From: Acheta domesticus
Taxonomy: Eukaryota > Arthropoda > Insecta > Orthoptera > Gryllidae
Direction: 5' to 3'
Assembly: GCA_031308135.1 (NCBI GenBank)
Contig: JAHLJT010000631.1
Location: forward strand, 6,487,371-6,551,370
DNA: 64,000 nucleotides
Shown one piece after another: positions 34,494 to 46,280 of the stretch. Under the pieces are notes generated by a model. It saw only the letters and a list, made by a program, of their open reading frames with translations. It searched no databases and had not been told where the DNA came from. Position numbers and translations under genes: made by a program. The first letter of the stretch is position 1. Each line of letters begins with the position of its first letter.

Positions 34494-37400
34494 GTGAGTA
34501 CCCTTCTCCTTTTCCTCGCAGAGGAATGCTCTGTTGGTCGTGTCAAAACCTCCTTGATTGTAATGACACTGTGACAGTTAAGGTCACATATGGTTCATAT
34601 GCAAAGATTTAGCAAACTTCGAGTTACTCACTCTAGTAACTTCGAGTTTGTATACGAAATTTATCAGGGGTGTAAAAGCGACATTTTATTGCCCCATAAG
34701 GAAGGCACAAGAATCTGGTCTATAGGTGAAGAAAAAATGGACGAAAACTCAGTCGATATAGTCATTGATTCAGAAGTTGTTAACATTATTAGAGACCGTG
34801 AGAGCAACAATGGATGAACCGAAATACGCCGCGAAAGCTAGAAAGGTATGACTTCAACGATCATAAATAGCAATTAGGTAACTCTTGCTCTCGTCCCAGG
34901 TTGCAGTAACTCAACTACCGTTCTCACGGTCTCTTTTGTTACAGAAGCACAGCACAGTACAGGGCAATTAAGTCAAATAGATGCACACATTTACATTATT
35001 TAAACGTTTCATGAAATATTTCACAGACTCTTATTTCTGTAAAATATTAATTATTAAGTCAATCATCTGTCATGTGCAAAAATACATGTTTTAAACTGTG
35101 AAAAAGTCATAATTTTATTTTTACCGAAGAGAAAGTCACAAACCACGTCTCAGATCATTTACACCAATTAACATTACTAGCGTACCCGTGCGAGAACTCT
35201 CGCATGTTAAACCCCACGCTTTCCCTACCCATTTGTCTGTTGTGGCGTCATACGGATGTATTAAAACACAGACGAGGGTGGGTAGAATAAACAGTTAGTT
35301 TATTAAAAAAACACTGACCGAAGTCGTAAAACACCATAACACTGTCTTCTACTAACTAAATAAATAGAGCCCACCACAAGAAGTGATATTACAGTGCGGC
35401 TACCACACCGCCAAACAACAAACGTTTCCCCTCGGTGTGAAGCACCGCTCTGCCGAGACAAACCTACATGTCTCACGACTGACGACAAACTCATGCCGGC
35501 TTCCCCTCCGCGTGCTAGTCGCACAGCCTACTGCTCACACAGCTCGAACTACAGAAAAGAAGAAGGTGGGGCATTCGTCACCCGGCTTTTAAAGGCGCCC
35601 TGGCGTCTTCCCCCGCCACCGTTGCCGTCCCAGCACCTGAGAACGACGCTACGCGCTCGGAAAAACCGATGCGTCATTGCGCGTCACCACGCCAGATGTC
35701 CAGCCCTTTGTTCAGCTTCCGGTGAAATTCTACCGTCTGCGCGTTTGAGCGTGCATGACGCTACACTATCCTTTCCATAAAGAAGGAGAGGAACTACTAA
35801 TGTACTTACCGAATATCAAACAAAATAACAATGCAACTGATGTTGGAAACAAATTTTCAGTTAAGGTTTATTCAGCATTATAGAGAGATGTTCTTGAAAC
35901 AATTCATACTTCTTTAAAAACAACATTTGAAGACATTATTGTATGTTCCTTGAGAGTTAGCTTTTCGCTTTCCTTGATAGTCACAAATTAATAGAAAAGG
36001 TTTTTACTTTTGAGAAAGCAAAGTGCGAAAATACCGGATCGGACAAGTACGAACCTACTCTTTGCAATATTATGCGAAAATATAATGCGAAAATATTATG
36101 CGAAAATATTATATAATGCGAAAATACCGGATCGGACAAGTACGAACCTACTCTTTGCAATATTATTTAACTTTCCTTGATTTGTTATGACGAACCGAGG
36201 GGGTTTTGGAGTCAGGGTGCCACCTTGCTGGGGTGCGAAAATTGAAAAATTATTTGTATACTAAAAAGTAATGGATTATTTTCTGCGTTCTTACGTACCC
36301 CAAGAAAAGCAATACCGAGACAAAAAATAATCAAACTAACATTTTCACCTTTGAGTACTAAATACCATTTATTGCCATTAGAAACAATTTAGTAGGCTTA
36401 GACTTCACTTCGGTACATGCGAATGTTGCTCAAACGATGTTTGCATATTGAACGAACCGACACTTTGAGTTTATATATCAAACAGTGTATTATTTACAAT
36501 ATGAGTTTGCAGCTGGGCGTTGATGTACCGTTGATGTTCCAGATACCGCAAACATTTAAATAGTGCGTTTTAACTGCGATCGTTGGCAGCTGTCGAGTGA
36601 TTTGCTCTATTCTTTCTATAATTTTAAATTTAGTTGTTTTTTAACTAATTCACATAGTATTGTAGGCTAGAGCGTTTTGATTTTAGTTTTTCATTTATTT
36701 CAAGCTATTTTACTTTACCTACTTACAAAAGTTTGTTCTTTGCGTTGTGCTATATTACACCTCATTACCTCCGCGCACCCGTGCGAGAACTCTCGCATGT
36801 TAGACCCCACACTAATTCCTATCCTTCTATTTCCATTCTAAGAGGCAAATTAGTTAACTAAATGTGTTTATTTGTTCAAAAATCTATAAAGGTAACTTGC
36901 AATGTACTTACACAATAACAAATAAAAATAAAAAAACAATGCAATTTATGTTTAAAAGAAATTTTCAATAAATGTTTATTCAATATCATGGAGAATTTTC
37001 CTGGAACAATTCTCAACACTTCCTTAAAGACACCATTTGAAGTAATTATTCAATATTCTTTGTCAGTTTTTAGCTTTTCGTGTTAGTCACAAAAATATTA
37101 GCTTTTGACTTTTGAGAAAGCTACGTGTCTGAACCCCCTGACTCGAAAATTTCATTTAATGATAACGAAAATATTGGTACCGGTAAAACACAAACACAGT
37201 CTTCACTCTTCACTATACAACCACAGCCCTCCACAATTAAGAACACAGCAGTTACAGTCCACGGCAAAACATTAATTGAATGGTTTCACTACACGCAAAA
37301 GACACATCTTCATCAGGTATCAAGCAACTATAATAGTACTTCTAGATGTTGCTGGAGAGTAACTTTTGAATTGATGATTGTGCAAATAAACCTAATCAGA

Positions 37401-40400
37401 TTGCACAAACCACGGTGTATACAGAAAGCGTAAATACAATATTGAGGAATCTAAGCCTTCTAAGCGTGTCGTCATAAAAATGGCGACCAGCAGCAAGGGC
37501 TGAAATATTGAGGAGGCTTTGATAGTATTGAAGCGCGGAACCGAAAATTTAATTGACTGTCGAGGAATGTCTCATCCTATAGATTATAATGTGAAAAACG
37601 TTTCTTTGAAGCCTTTGGCCAAAAATTTTTTGGTTTTTAAGACCCTAGAACGCTTTGTTTAGGAGTTATTTGACGAAAACTTTGGCAAGTGTTGCGGGTT
37701 GCATTTGCCTTGAATATTTAGATGCGTTTTGTTTAACAAATCCTTCATATTGTTAACGTCAAAGTGCAATTCTTCAAGTCTCTGTAAAATTATCTTTCTT
37801 TAGAGACTTCGTTTATAAAGATTGGTTGCGTGTGAGAGCCGCAACGGAAAGATATACTACTGAAATAATACAGGAGACGATCTTTTTATAGCATAGAAAT
37901 TAATTTCATATACTTAATTCTACCTATCTCAAACGTTTAAGAAAACATCCTAGATAATTCTAGAGAAAATTAATTGGAAAACTAATTTTTAGAAATCAGC
38001 GGAAGTTTTAAAGAGCTCACTTCGAAAATTAGTGGTTTGTGACTATCCCTGACGCAACACCTCAGTTTCGTGTTACTCAATTCTCCTAAAGTCAGTTGCA
38101 GATCCAAGAGGCCATAGGGGCGAATCCCTCTCCTCCCAATGGCCCAGCATTTTCTTTGTGTTACCTCCTTTTACTTGACAAAATTGATTTACATTTTTAT
38201 GTTCGAATTATGTAATGATTTAAAAAATAATATTCTATAGTATCATGTATACACTAAATAATAACAAATGTTTATTATTTAAGAAAAATGTATGATGGCG
38301 GCTGGACTCCCCCCTGCCTGGAGAGTAATGAGGAGCGTTTGCTTGCAGGCTTCCCGGGCAAGTGCTACGACGCGAAGCGCAACGAGGGCTACGCCGTGGG
38401 CGCCAAGTGGCACCGCGTCAAGGAGCCCTGCACCGAGCTCTCGTGCGAGCGCCACCGCGAGCCGGGCAAATACGTCATCAAGAAGACCACGTGAGTGCTC
38501 CTCCCCTCCGCACCTGCGCAGCGCTCTGCGCCAGTGTTGGCTAGGTCGATGTCGTGAGCGGGAGTCCGTCGCACGAGTGCCACGACGAAATAGCCTCTCC
38601 ACGTAGTTAATCACCACCACCACCACCACCACCAGAGACAACGCCATCCCTATTGTAAACCGGCGGAGTTACTAATAGTTCCCTTTCCCGACGCTAGTTG
38701 CGCAGAGAAGCTCGTGGCATGCTGTTGTGCCACGACGCGTGCCGCAGCCACCAGTAGAAGACCTTGATACCATTGCTCTACGCCTTCATTTCATATGGTG
38801 GGGAGAAACAGAAGAGACGCTTCCATCTTTCTACACACTTTTGTGTTTTTTGTTAGCGTACAGGACAAGGTACAGAGAGATTATTATGAGAAGGGAGCGC
38901 TTTGACAGCATCTGCTTGGCCAGTGCTGACAACATAATTGCAGGTTGTGTCCATGCGCTCATTTTGTCAATGCGCTCGTTTACAGTTATCTCGTTTGTAA
39001 ATGGCTTCGTAACTGTCTCTTCCAATGTCATCTCCCTCCATGACGTTCATTTGTTTCCCGACCTGTCAGAGCGATCCGTTCTTAGAGTAACTCCTCCGTA
39101 GCGTACAGAACTGCACACTAGATGATTTGTGTGATTTGACGCGTAATTCACTAACAGAATATTGAAATTTATACCTGGAACATTTATTTTATTTTGTCAA
39201 TTACAAAAAAGTATTTTTTAAATATAGTGGCGACTTTGAAGTCGTCGTAAAACATCTCGCAACTTCTGTTTCCTCGAGAATACCAACTGGTTCGAAAATA
39301 CATTACTATTTTCAAGGACATTTGCATTGAAATTTCCGAACACTTCCGAATTCAACTGTTCGAGCGGAGAACACCAATGCTAATGATAATTGACTTTATC
39401 AAAGACACAATATTACATAATGTTTATTTTGGAAGTGTAGTATTATTTTTTTTTGAAATGTATTATATGCCACACGCTCTGTAGGAGTCTTGGGTTAGAT
39501 CTAAGAACAACTACTCTACTACGCTCCCTTTACCCCTCGCAGTTAATCTCTCAGCATCGCCCAAACAAACTTAAGATCATATTAGAAAGATAAGTAATTA
39601 TTTGAAATACATAACTGTCTAGGGTTTTAAAGTGGGTTACAATACTTTTTCAGTACCACTTCATAAAACTTCGAATATGGGAACAGTTCCGGCACGGGAG
39701 GGAGGCAATACATCAAAAGAATGTAAGAAATCAAGAATTCTGGGATGTTTGAACGATTAAGTTGTCGGTATCTCCTCGCTTTTCGAGAAATATGAGAAAT
39801 GTCTTATGTGAACGGAATACATTTTTCAACCTCAATTTTCGAAAGTGATAATAAAAACTAAAATAATATTCATATGAAAAAAATCTTTCTCCGCTCCTGG
39901 AACACAATATTTTTGTTTAGTTCAATACCGTTCTTTGTCGAAGAATCCGTTCATTTTTATTATTAAAACTTCCAAAGAAACACACAGAGTACATACTATC
40001 ACTTTTATTAAGAACAAGAGCTTGTTTAAAAGAAATGTATTATTTCATTGAAAACGTCTTTGTTTTCTCTAAAATCCTAGTCTACGGTACATGAGAGAAA
40101 CGGACAATGCACTCACATTTCCAATTATCAAATTTCCAATTCCGAGCACAGGTTGAAGGAAACATATAACCGATCTCCAAGCGCCCTTGGAAGGAACTTG
40201 CATTGTGATCTCGCTGATTGACGGCGCGGGACTAAGCGTGACCCTGACATAAATTTTCAGGAAACCTCAAGTCAAAGTTCGCGCAAGCGCAGTCATTCTA
40301 AACGTTTTTCCGTCTTGTAGCTGTGGAAATATCTGCAGTGGGTATGAAATGGGAGTTAAGTGAAAAAAACAAAACATTATATACTCTGTTGTATACATAT

Positions 40401-41685
40401 TCGCCACATTTCCTTGAAACAAAGAGTTAAGAATGCTACACGGAAAGTCAATTATTTGTATACTCAAAATTTTTAACACTTTATGGCCAGTCTTACGAAA
40501 GATGTTTAACTTCACATCAATCTACTGAAATGTATACGCCAAGCAACTCAACTCTCTTTTGCTGCCCAACAAATATTTCCACAAATCAAAGCTTGTAATA
40601 GAAACTAAGAAAACGATCACTGAATGATTTATTCATAAAAGATGTTCAAATCATTTATTATTCTCATTTTAATAAACAAACACGATGGATTTGAACGAAG
40701 AACCGTTTAGCAAATGTTACGCACAATTTTAGAAAGTCCTCACATAGTGTAGCACTATTTAATACAAAATTTGAAAAATAATATAGTATTACAAATGGAG
40801 CAAATCGGCATAATACCTAAATCGCAACAGCAGAAAACTGCAATGCAATTTTCTCCACTTTTCGTGTTAAGGCTAAAATCAGTTATATTTTTTGCGTAGG
40901 TTTAGAAAACTGACGAGCAATACCGACATTCTTTTTGAAATGAAACACCTTATCACTTAGTGAAAAAAAACAACAAAATTATTATCTATCAGATTGTAAA
41001 TAAAATATAAGACAAGAAAAATCGGATAAACTATTGCTCAGGTTAAAATAACTAGTAAACCACATTAAGTAATTAAAAATGAAATTAAAAACAAGTATTA
41101 CGCAGCATTTATTTAGAAACTTTTGTAATTTATTTTAGTAAACTATTAAATGACGGTTGAAACATTCATGAGAGCGACCGTCATAAAAATAGGTCTATTC
41201 TTTTTCGTTAAAAAATATACATTTCTAGGATGGTATTCTAATTTCTGGCTCTCATATGCATTAATATTTTAGGTGAATTGTGTTTACGTTTTCCAGGGCG
41301 CTCGCGGCTTTTCGCTTTTCGGAGTAACATTGCTAAAGACCTCACATAAGAACAGAATTGCATTAACTATTGTTGTTTCCGTGTCCTAGTATTAAATCAT
41401 CACACTTACTTTTATGATTTACACGTAACAACTATTGCATTTCTTTACAACGTCTGTTTAAAATTTAAAATTTACGTAAATGATTACTGACATTTCGCTA
41501 GTTCCCAACACGGAGATGAGCTTGCAATGTATAAACGATCCAACGCACGGTCTGACGTCCACTTTGCGTTATTTTGCAGATGTGAAACGGTGCGCCCGAA
41601 GCCAGGCTGCACCATCGAGGAGGGCAACCGGCGCGCCAACTACCCGCGCTGCTGCAACACCCTGCAGTGCCCCAACCAAGGCTGA
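34400..41685 (+). CDS. Secreted single-domain von Willebrand factor type C (SVWC) protein, three coding exons
   Basis: Coding exons 34400-34493, 38349-38490 and 41580-41685 (94+142+106 nt) give 113 residues. Residues 1-21 are a signal peptide (MNRNLLSVALVLVVAAAALA then A). The mature part carries eight cysteines at 37, 59, 64, 80, 89, 103, 104 and 109, with W52 between the first two and YPRCC near the end. This is the layout of arthropod SVWC proteins. Splice donors are gtgagt in both introns, with cag acceptors; the phases (1 and 2) rebuild Arg32 and Thr79 without a frame break. Members are secreted; insect SVWC proteins, including Vago, have been linked to responses to infection and nutrition, but the role of this one is unknown. 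The high GC of the exons contrasts with the AT-rich introns. No paralogue is seen nearby. Confidence 0.88.
34494..35179. other. Start of intron between coding exons 1 and 2
   Basis: AT-rich; the 75-codon frame at 34590 has no domain. No other feature seen. Confidence 0.5.
35180..36030. repeat. Intronic repeat C, copy 1 (interrupted by a solo LTR)
   Basis: Begins tacccgtgcgagaactctcg and catgttaaaccccacgc, and resumes after the LTR with aatgtacttac, acaatgcaact, gaaacaa, tcagttaaggtttattcagc, cttctttaaa and gagaaagc. Copy 2 at 36775-37125 shows the same blocks in the same order. The head contains a short hairpin gcgaga-ac-tctcgc. Confidence 0.7.
35241..35765 (-). mobile_element. Solo LTR of an LTR retrotransposon
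   Basis: On the minus strand it runs from TGTAGCGTCAT to ATGACGCCACA (TG…CA ends as an 11-bp imperfect inverted repeat). It holds a TATA-like ggcgcctttaaaagccgg at about 35580-35597 and an aataaa signal near 35305 towards its 3' end, in the order U3-R-U5. It is 525 bp long, with 4-bp flanks ctgt and ctat (one mismatch). No gag or pol sequence is adjacent, so it is a solo LTR. It interrupts repeat C copy 1. Ty3/gypsy-like by length and duplication size, but unproven. Confidence 0.7.
36023..36171. repeat. Local duplication with short tandem units
   Basis: The sequence gcgaaaataccggatcggac through ctctttgcaatattat occurs twice (36026-36074 and 36118-36166). The gap is filled by three atgcgaaaatat-type units. 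Confidence 0.85.
36172..36774. other. No gene seen
   Basis: Intronic AT-rich sequence between the two copies of repeat C. Confidence 0.5.
36775..37125. repeat. Intronic repeat C, copy 2
   Basis: cacccgtgcgagaactctcg and catgttagaccccacac start it; aatgtacttacacaataac, aaaacaatgcaatt, atgtttattcaatatcat and ttttgagaaagct follow, matching copy 1 without the LTR. Confidence 0.7.
37126..38348. other. End of the intron before coding exon 2, no other gene
   Basis: AT-rich. The 102-codon frame at 37125 has no domain and no splice context. Confidence 0.45.
38349..38490 (+). CDS. SVWC gene, coding exon 2 (Cys 1-3)
   Basis: Acceptor gcttgcag/gc. The exon completes Arg32 and encodes residues to the first two bases of Thr79, including GKCYD, AKWHRVKEPC and ELSCERH. 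It ends accac/gtgagt. An hAT-type MITE starts 41 bp past this donor. Confidence 0.88.
38532..38775. repeat. hAT-type MITE, copy 1, with 8-bp TSD
   Basis: The 244-bp element begins cagtgttggctaggtc and ends gaccttgataccattg, imperfect inverted repeats. The flanks are ctctgcgc (38524-38531) and ctctacgc (38776-38783), an 8-bp direct repeat with one mismatch. A (CAC)n run of about eight units at 38612-38632 is copy-specific. It lies in the intron 41 bp after the coding exon 2 donor of the SVWC gene. Confidence 0.85.
38784..41579. other. Remainder of the intron before coding exon 3
   Basis: AT-rich, no supportable exon or transposon. The 124-codon frame at 38727 starts inside the MITE and is not coding-like. 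Confidence 0.5.
41580..41685 (+). CDS. SVWC gene, coding exon 3 (Cys 4-8 and stop)
   Basis: Acceptor ttttgcag/a. The exon completes Thr79 and encodes CETVRPKPGCTIEEGN, ANYPRCCNTLQCPNQG and the TGA stop at 41683-41685. It carries the last five cysteines, including the adjacent pair typical of the family. Confidence 0.88.
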
Positions 41686-42360
41686 GCCCACCTCCCGGAG
41701 GCAGCCCGCCCGCCCCTGCGCCCGCTCTGGGACAGAAATACACGCCCAGCCGTTTACCTAAAGCAGTGTACAAGTCTCTCTCTCAGTCCTCCATTCACTT
41801 CTGGTTTCCACCTCTGGCGCTTCCGAGATTCAGTTTGTGTGCAACAGAAAACCTTACGGTAACAGTGATTCCAAATGTGACACTTGGTCATACATCCTGC
41901 CAACGTTATTACAGGTATCGCATAAGTAGATAGCCAAAATCTAACACAAACTAAAGATATGAAGAAATATCTTGCACCACAAAATGGTAATAATACAAGC
42001 AGAATATGCTTTCTCGAAACAGTGTCATACGTCCACAGCAATTGTTAGCGCATGATGAAGCTGTCTTCTTATGTTAAATACTTTCTTCAAAAAACAAATT
42101 AGCTCTGAATAAGAAAAAACAATTTTGTTACAGATTTAAATATAACACGAAATAGTGCCAATTTTTAATGGTACTGTAATATGCTACGAACTAAATCTTG
42201 AAGCACCTTAACATCCTCTCTTTGTCAATAATAATAATAATAATTTAACACATCAGTTACACTGGGAAGTAATTGTTACGCGAAGGTGATGTCATGAACA
42301 TTTGAATATGTCATTTTTACTTCAATGTACAAGCAATAAAATAAATATGGCTATGAAAAA
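41686..42360 (+). other. Predicted 3' untranslated region of the SVWC gene
   Basis: Sequence after the stop up to a canonical AATAAA at 42335-42340 (followed by another ATAAAT). The end near 42360 is a guess from the usual 10-30 nt spacing. Confidence 0.45.
42335..42340 (+). terminator. Polyadenylation signal candidate
   Basis: AATAAA about 650 nt downstream of the SVWC stop, the first canonical hexamer on this strand that I noticed after the stop. Confidence 0.45.
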
Positions 42361-43129
42361 TTGGTGAAAACAAATCTATTACATCCTCCTCTGAAGGGAA
42401 AATTCTCAATTGCTTGAATTTTGTGAGAAAGTGTATTATGTCATCATGGGGAAAGGAATAAGGCATTGGATACCTCAGGAATGTGCAATTTATCAATACT
42501 GAAAAAATAATGTATTCATCGTTAGATGTATTATGTGGACATGTGTGTTCTAAAAAGTGAGAGAGAGAGACGTTCGATCCCCTCCTTGTGGTATAAACTA
42601 ATTCAAATGTGCATCATTAACATCGAATAGTCTCCCAAAAGGAAGAGGCACTGTGATTTCGTTCATTTTTTTGACATATTGTACGAATCTACCTAAAAAT
42701 GTCCAACTGTAAACGATTCTTCCAAACTTTTCCATATTTTAATCATAACTTTTTCCTTGAATCAGTTTTTGCAATGGCCTCGCCAATAAGATTAAATTAC
42801 CTTCATCGAATGAAATGATTGTTTACTAGAGTTTTTTATCTCAACACATTTCATGAAATCTCGAAAATCTGAAGGTCTCCTTCTATGAGATTTGCTTATC
42901 ATTGGCATGTATTGTGATTTACAAATATGATTGCTTGAGTTAGGAATACTTTTTACATTTAAACGTTTTACTCACTTGCAGTACATACACTTGCACCTCA
43001 ACATGCATTTTCCTGTTTCTACTGAGATTCACGACGAATTCCTGACAGCAGTGCTTCCGGAGAATAAAAGCATGAGCGAATAAAAAACGTAGTCCTAATC
43101 GGATGATCTCATAAGAAAGGCAAAATCAT
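42361..43129. other. No gene seen
   Basis: AT-rich sequence downstream of the SVWC gene. Confidence 0.5.
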
Positions 43130-43400
43130 CTGAGATGGCTCAACGCAACAACCGGCGGCCATTGCAATGTCTTTGACCGGGAGGTTCTGGGGTTCGAGTC
43201 CCGACGGCGGGATATAACTAGGACGAATTCAGGCGCTGTCTGGAGGAGAATTCTAGCGGCGGCCGGCTGCTCTGGTCGGCATTTTCCCGTGGTTTCTCCG
43301 ATCAACGTCGGTTCGAAAGCCGGAACAGTGCCCGAACACGCCACGGCCAGCTTGCGATCTTTCCTTCGTTCTTTGTCACTTCCTCCCCCTCTGCCTTCTA
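43130..43400 (+). repeat. tRNA-derived SINE, copy 5 (5' half)
   Basis: gagatggctcaacgcaacaa head and a tRNA B box ggggttcgagtcccgacgg near 43190. Then come ctgtctggaggagaattcta, gccggctgctctggtcgg and atctccgatcaacg-like sequence. The usual tail half is absent after ttgcgatctttccttcg. Confidence 0.8.
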
Positions 43401-44801
43401 AGCGCCTAGTCCAGAAATAATCAATTTTGTCAGCGTTGAACTACAAACTACTATTCTAGAAAATAACTACTATTTTTCATAACGATGGTTATTTAATAGT
43501 AAGTATGGCAGTTATTGTGAAATAAGTTTTTGTTCTATTTATCATGTTCACCTTTATTTTCTTTTACAACATTGATACTGATCTATGTTAGTGTTTGACT
43601 CGATCACCCAACAATAATGTGTACCGATTTCTATAATGAATGGATTGAACTCACATTATTGATTTTTACTTTCTAATAGTCGAAGATCATTTAAGAGATA
43701 TGAAGTACTTATGGAACGCTTTCAGAGTAGTGTCTACAGTATTCTCACATCGTGGGTAGAATGACCCGGTGGAGTAAGAATTCAGCTGTTTTGTAAACAA
43801 TTGCTATTGAATTATATTGGGTGTCATTTTGTTTAGTCATTCTGCACCCCTTCATGATATTAACTAAAGTTAGTAAGTGTTAAAAATTGTAATAATTCCT
43901 AACGAACCCTAATATCAATTATATAATAAGCATGACTTCTTAATGAACCAGGTCATTCTAAGCAACTGTAATGATATAACGGGATCAACCAATGACCATT
44001 CTTCATAAGTATACCAAAAGTACACGCACATCATTTGAATCAAAACAGTTTCTCTCCTTTCGCCACAATTATCGACAAAGTTAACTAACAAATTATATCC
44101 GATAAAAATAAACAAATCTGCAATTATTTTATCATTTCTAAAAATTCGAACTTTAACTTTCTAGCCGCCCAGTGTCGAGTGGCGAAATTCCGTCTTTCCC
44201 TGGCGTTACATTGTTTTTCAATATGATCGGAAATCGTTTAAGATAGTGTCGCTGTCAGTTAGATAGTCTCTCTCTGCAAACAACGTCGAGTTAGCAAAGT
44301 TGTGGAAGACCCGTTATTGGACCATTAGGAGATCATTGTAATGATTGATAAATAATCTGCGACTCTTGGGCTGTACCCTGTTATGTTTCTCTTCCAGCAA
44401 ATAAATTATCCTTTACCTTTCTTTCCGATTTCAATTTTCGTTTCCGTAGATGAATGATGCAATGGCTTTTCGTAATTTATCAAGTGCGTTAAATAAGATT
44501 CTAAAAGTCGTATTTGTGAGAAACAGAATTGTCGAATCGAGTTTTCTGTTATGTCTCCTTTCTTTGGCATTCAACATTGCGGTGTTGCAATGTTACAGTT
44601 AACCAATGTCAATTAGGAATGTTTGTTTTTACGATTAAATTCAAATACTTATTACAGACATTAGTACAAGTATAAAAAATTCAAGAACCTGAATCTATGA
44701 TCTAACAGATAGTGTTCTTTCTGCCCCGGTTAAGAGACAAAAGACAGTGTGAAAGTTGTTTAATTTGTTTTTGAGGTTGCATTCTTCTCGGAAATGTAAA
44801 G
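43401..44801. other. No gene seen
   Basis: AT-rich sequence with no supportable feature. Confidence 0.5.
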
Positions 44802-45035
44802 CAGTGTTGTCAAGGTCGATGCCCCGAGCGGGAGTCCGTGACACGAGTGACACGACGAAATCGCCCCTCCACGCAGTTTATCACCCCGCCACCAGAGAGA
44901 ATGCCATCCTTATTGTAAAACGACGGGGTTGCTAATAGTTTCCTTTCCCGACGATAAATGCGCAGAGTAGCTCGTGCCATGCTACGGTGCTACGGCGCGT
45001 GCCACTGCCACCAGTAGAAGACCTTGACGCCACTG
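44802..45035. repeat. hAT-type MITE, copy 2
   Basis: 234 bp from cagtgttgtcaaggtc to gaccttgacgccactg, inverted ends with two mismatches in 16. It shares gagcgggagtccgt, cacgagtg, cacgacgaaat, atcaccccgccaccagaga and gtagaagaccttga with copy 1 at 38532. The flanks atgtaaag and tcgtatag agree at 5 of 8 positions, so this copy is older or the site has decayed. Confidence 0.85.
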
Positions 45036-45329
45036 TCGTATAGTGAACCGATAAGTTAAAACAGATGTTCCAAATCAATCAATAATTAATTGAGTAATGA
45101 GATCAACACATCTGCAATCGACATGTAACATGAAAACAGAGAGTTTCAGTATTTCACCAAGCTCCCATTTAGATCCACATTGGCTGATCCAGCCAGCGGA
45201 ACTGCGGTGGCTGGGCCCTCTCGCCACGTAACCACGCCGCACAATCAATAAAACACCGGTTGTGGGCCGCCGCCGCCGGCCACAAAGGCGACTAAGTGTA
45301 CGTTGCGCCGGGACACAGCCGCTTCCTGG
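45036..45329. other. No gene seen
   Basis: Short spacer between the MITE and the GT-rich block. Confidence 0.5.
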
Positions 45330-45800
45330 GCAGTCGGATGGGTGAGTGGGAGAGTGAATGAATGGGTGGGAGAGTGAACGAATGGGTGGTTAGGTGCCCG
45401 GGCGTGGGTGAGTGAGTAGGCGAGTGTGCGGGAGGGTGGGTCTGCGAACGGCGGGTGAATGTGTAGGTGGGTGGGTAAGTGGGGAGAGAGGGAGAGGGTT
45501 GGTCGGTTGATAGTCGGGTGGATGGGTAAGTTTGCGAGTCTGAGGGTGTGCGTTTGCGAAGGAGGATGTGAGGAAGAGTGTGTGTGCGGGGGTGCGGGCA
45601 AGCCGGTGGATGCTTGGGTAGGTAAGTGGTCGGACAAGCGTGTGGGTGCCTTATCTGAGTGGCAGGTAGGGTGACTGGGAGGGCGGGTTAGTTTGGTTGG
45701 ATGTGGTGGTTTCAAGTGGGTAGATGGATTGGTGGGTGGTTGAGCGAGTGAGTGTAAGGGAGGGTGGTCCGGTGAGTGGGAAGATGTGGGTGGACACTTG
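45330..45800. repeat. Degenerate G/T-rich minisatellite-like block
   Basis: About 470 bp of variants of gtgggtgagtgg / gaatgggtgggagagtga on the + strand with almost no C. The strong strand asymmetry and GGG runs give G-quadruplex potential. Pro/His/Thr-rich frames on the minus strand (45245 and 45712) are low-complexity artefacts. Confidence 0.75.
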
Positions 45801-46280
45801 CGCTGACACTAGCGAAGCATGTATTGGTGGCTCCGTCGAGGCACTGACTACGTTGTGACAAGGGTGGTGATGGAGTAGTACGCCAAAGCCAAGTACTCAA
45901 GTGACAAGGCTCTCAAATCACGAATTTGTAAGGCGTGAAAAAAGCCAATGCCATGCTCCTCCGTATTTTTTATCAATTTAAATTAAAATAGAACTGCACA
46001 TTTATATTGAAAGATTGCCAAAAGATTTATTAAGAAAACTCAGGTTTTGAATGAACCTTGCGTAAGTGATCTACGTTTTGTACGATATAGGCTATAAGAA
46101 CGACTATAAAATCGGCGTTATTTCTCTTATAGAAACTGTTATTGGAATCTGTTCATTACACAGCCGTAGGTAATTACGTGAGGTCATTGTATAGTGAGAG
46201 AAAATATGACAGTTTGAATTGTTGAAATTAATTTTGAATTAATGGAAGTTTCACTTCATTCATTAAATTAATTTCAATCA
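45801..46280. other. No gene seen
   Basis: AT-rich spacer. Confidence 0.5.

Noticed and set aside
34316..34612. 98-codon frame covering the SVWC start
   Set aside because: It reads another frame through the leader and into the intron; the signal peptide and splice phases support the ATG at 34400.
43185..43210. tRNA gene suggested by the B box ggttcgagtcc
   Set aside because: No acceptor stem or anticodon arm can be folded and the same sequence recurs in other copies of the SINE.
45245..45900. Pro/His/Thr-rich minus-strand frames
   Set aside because: Low-complexity translation of the G/T-rich block without start context, domain or splice sites.
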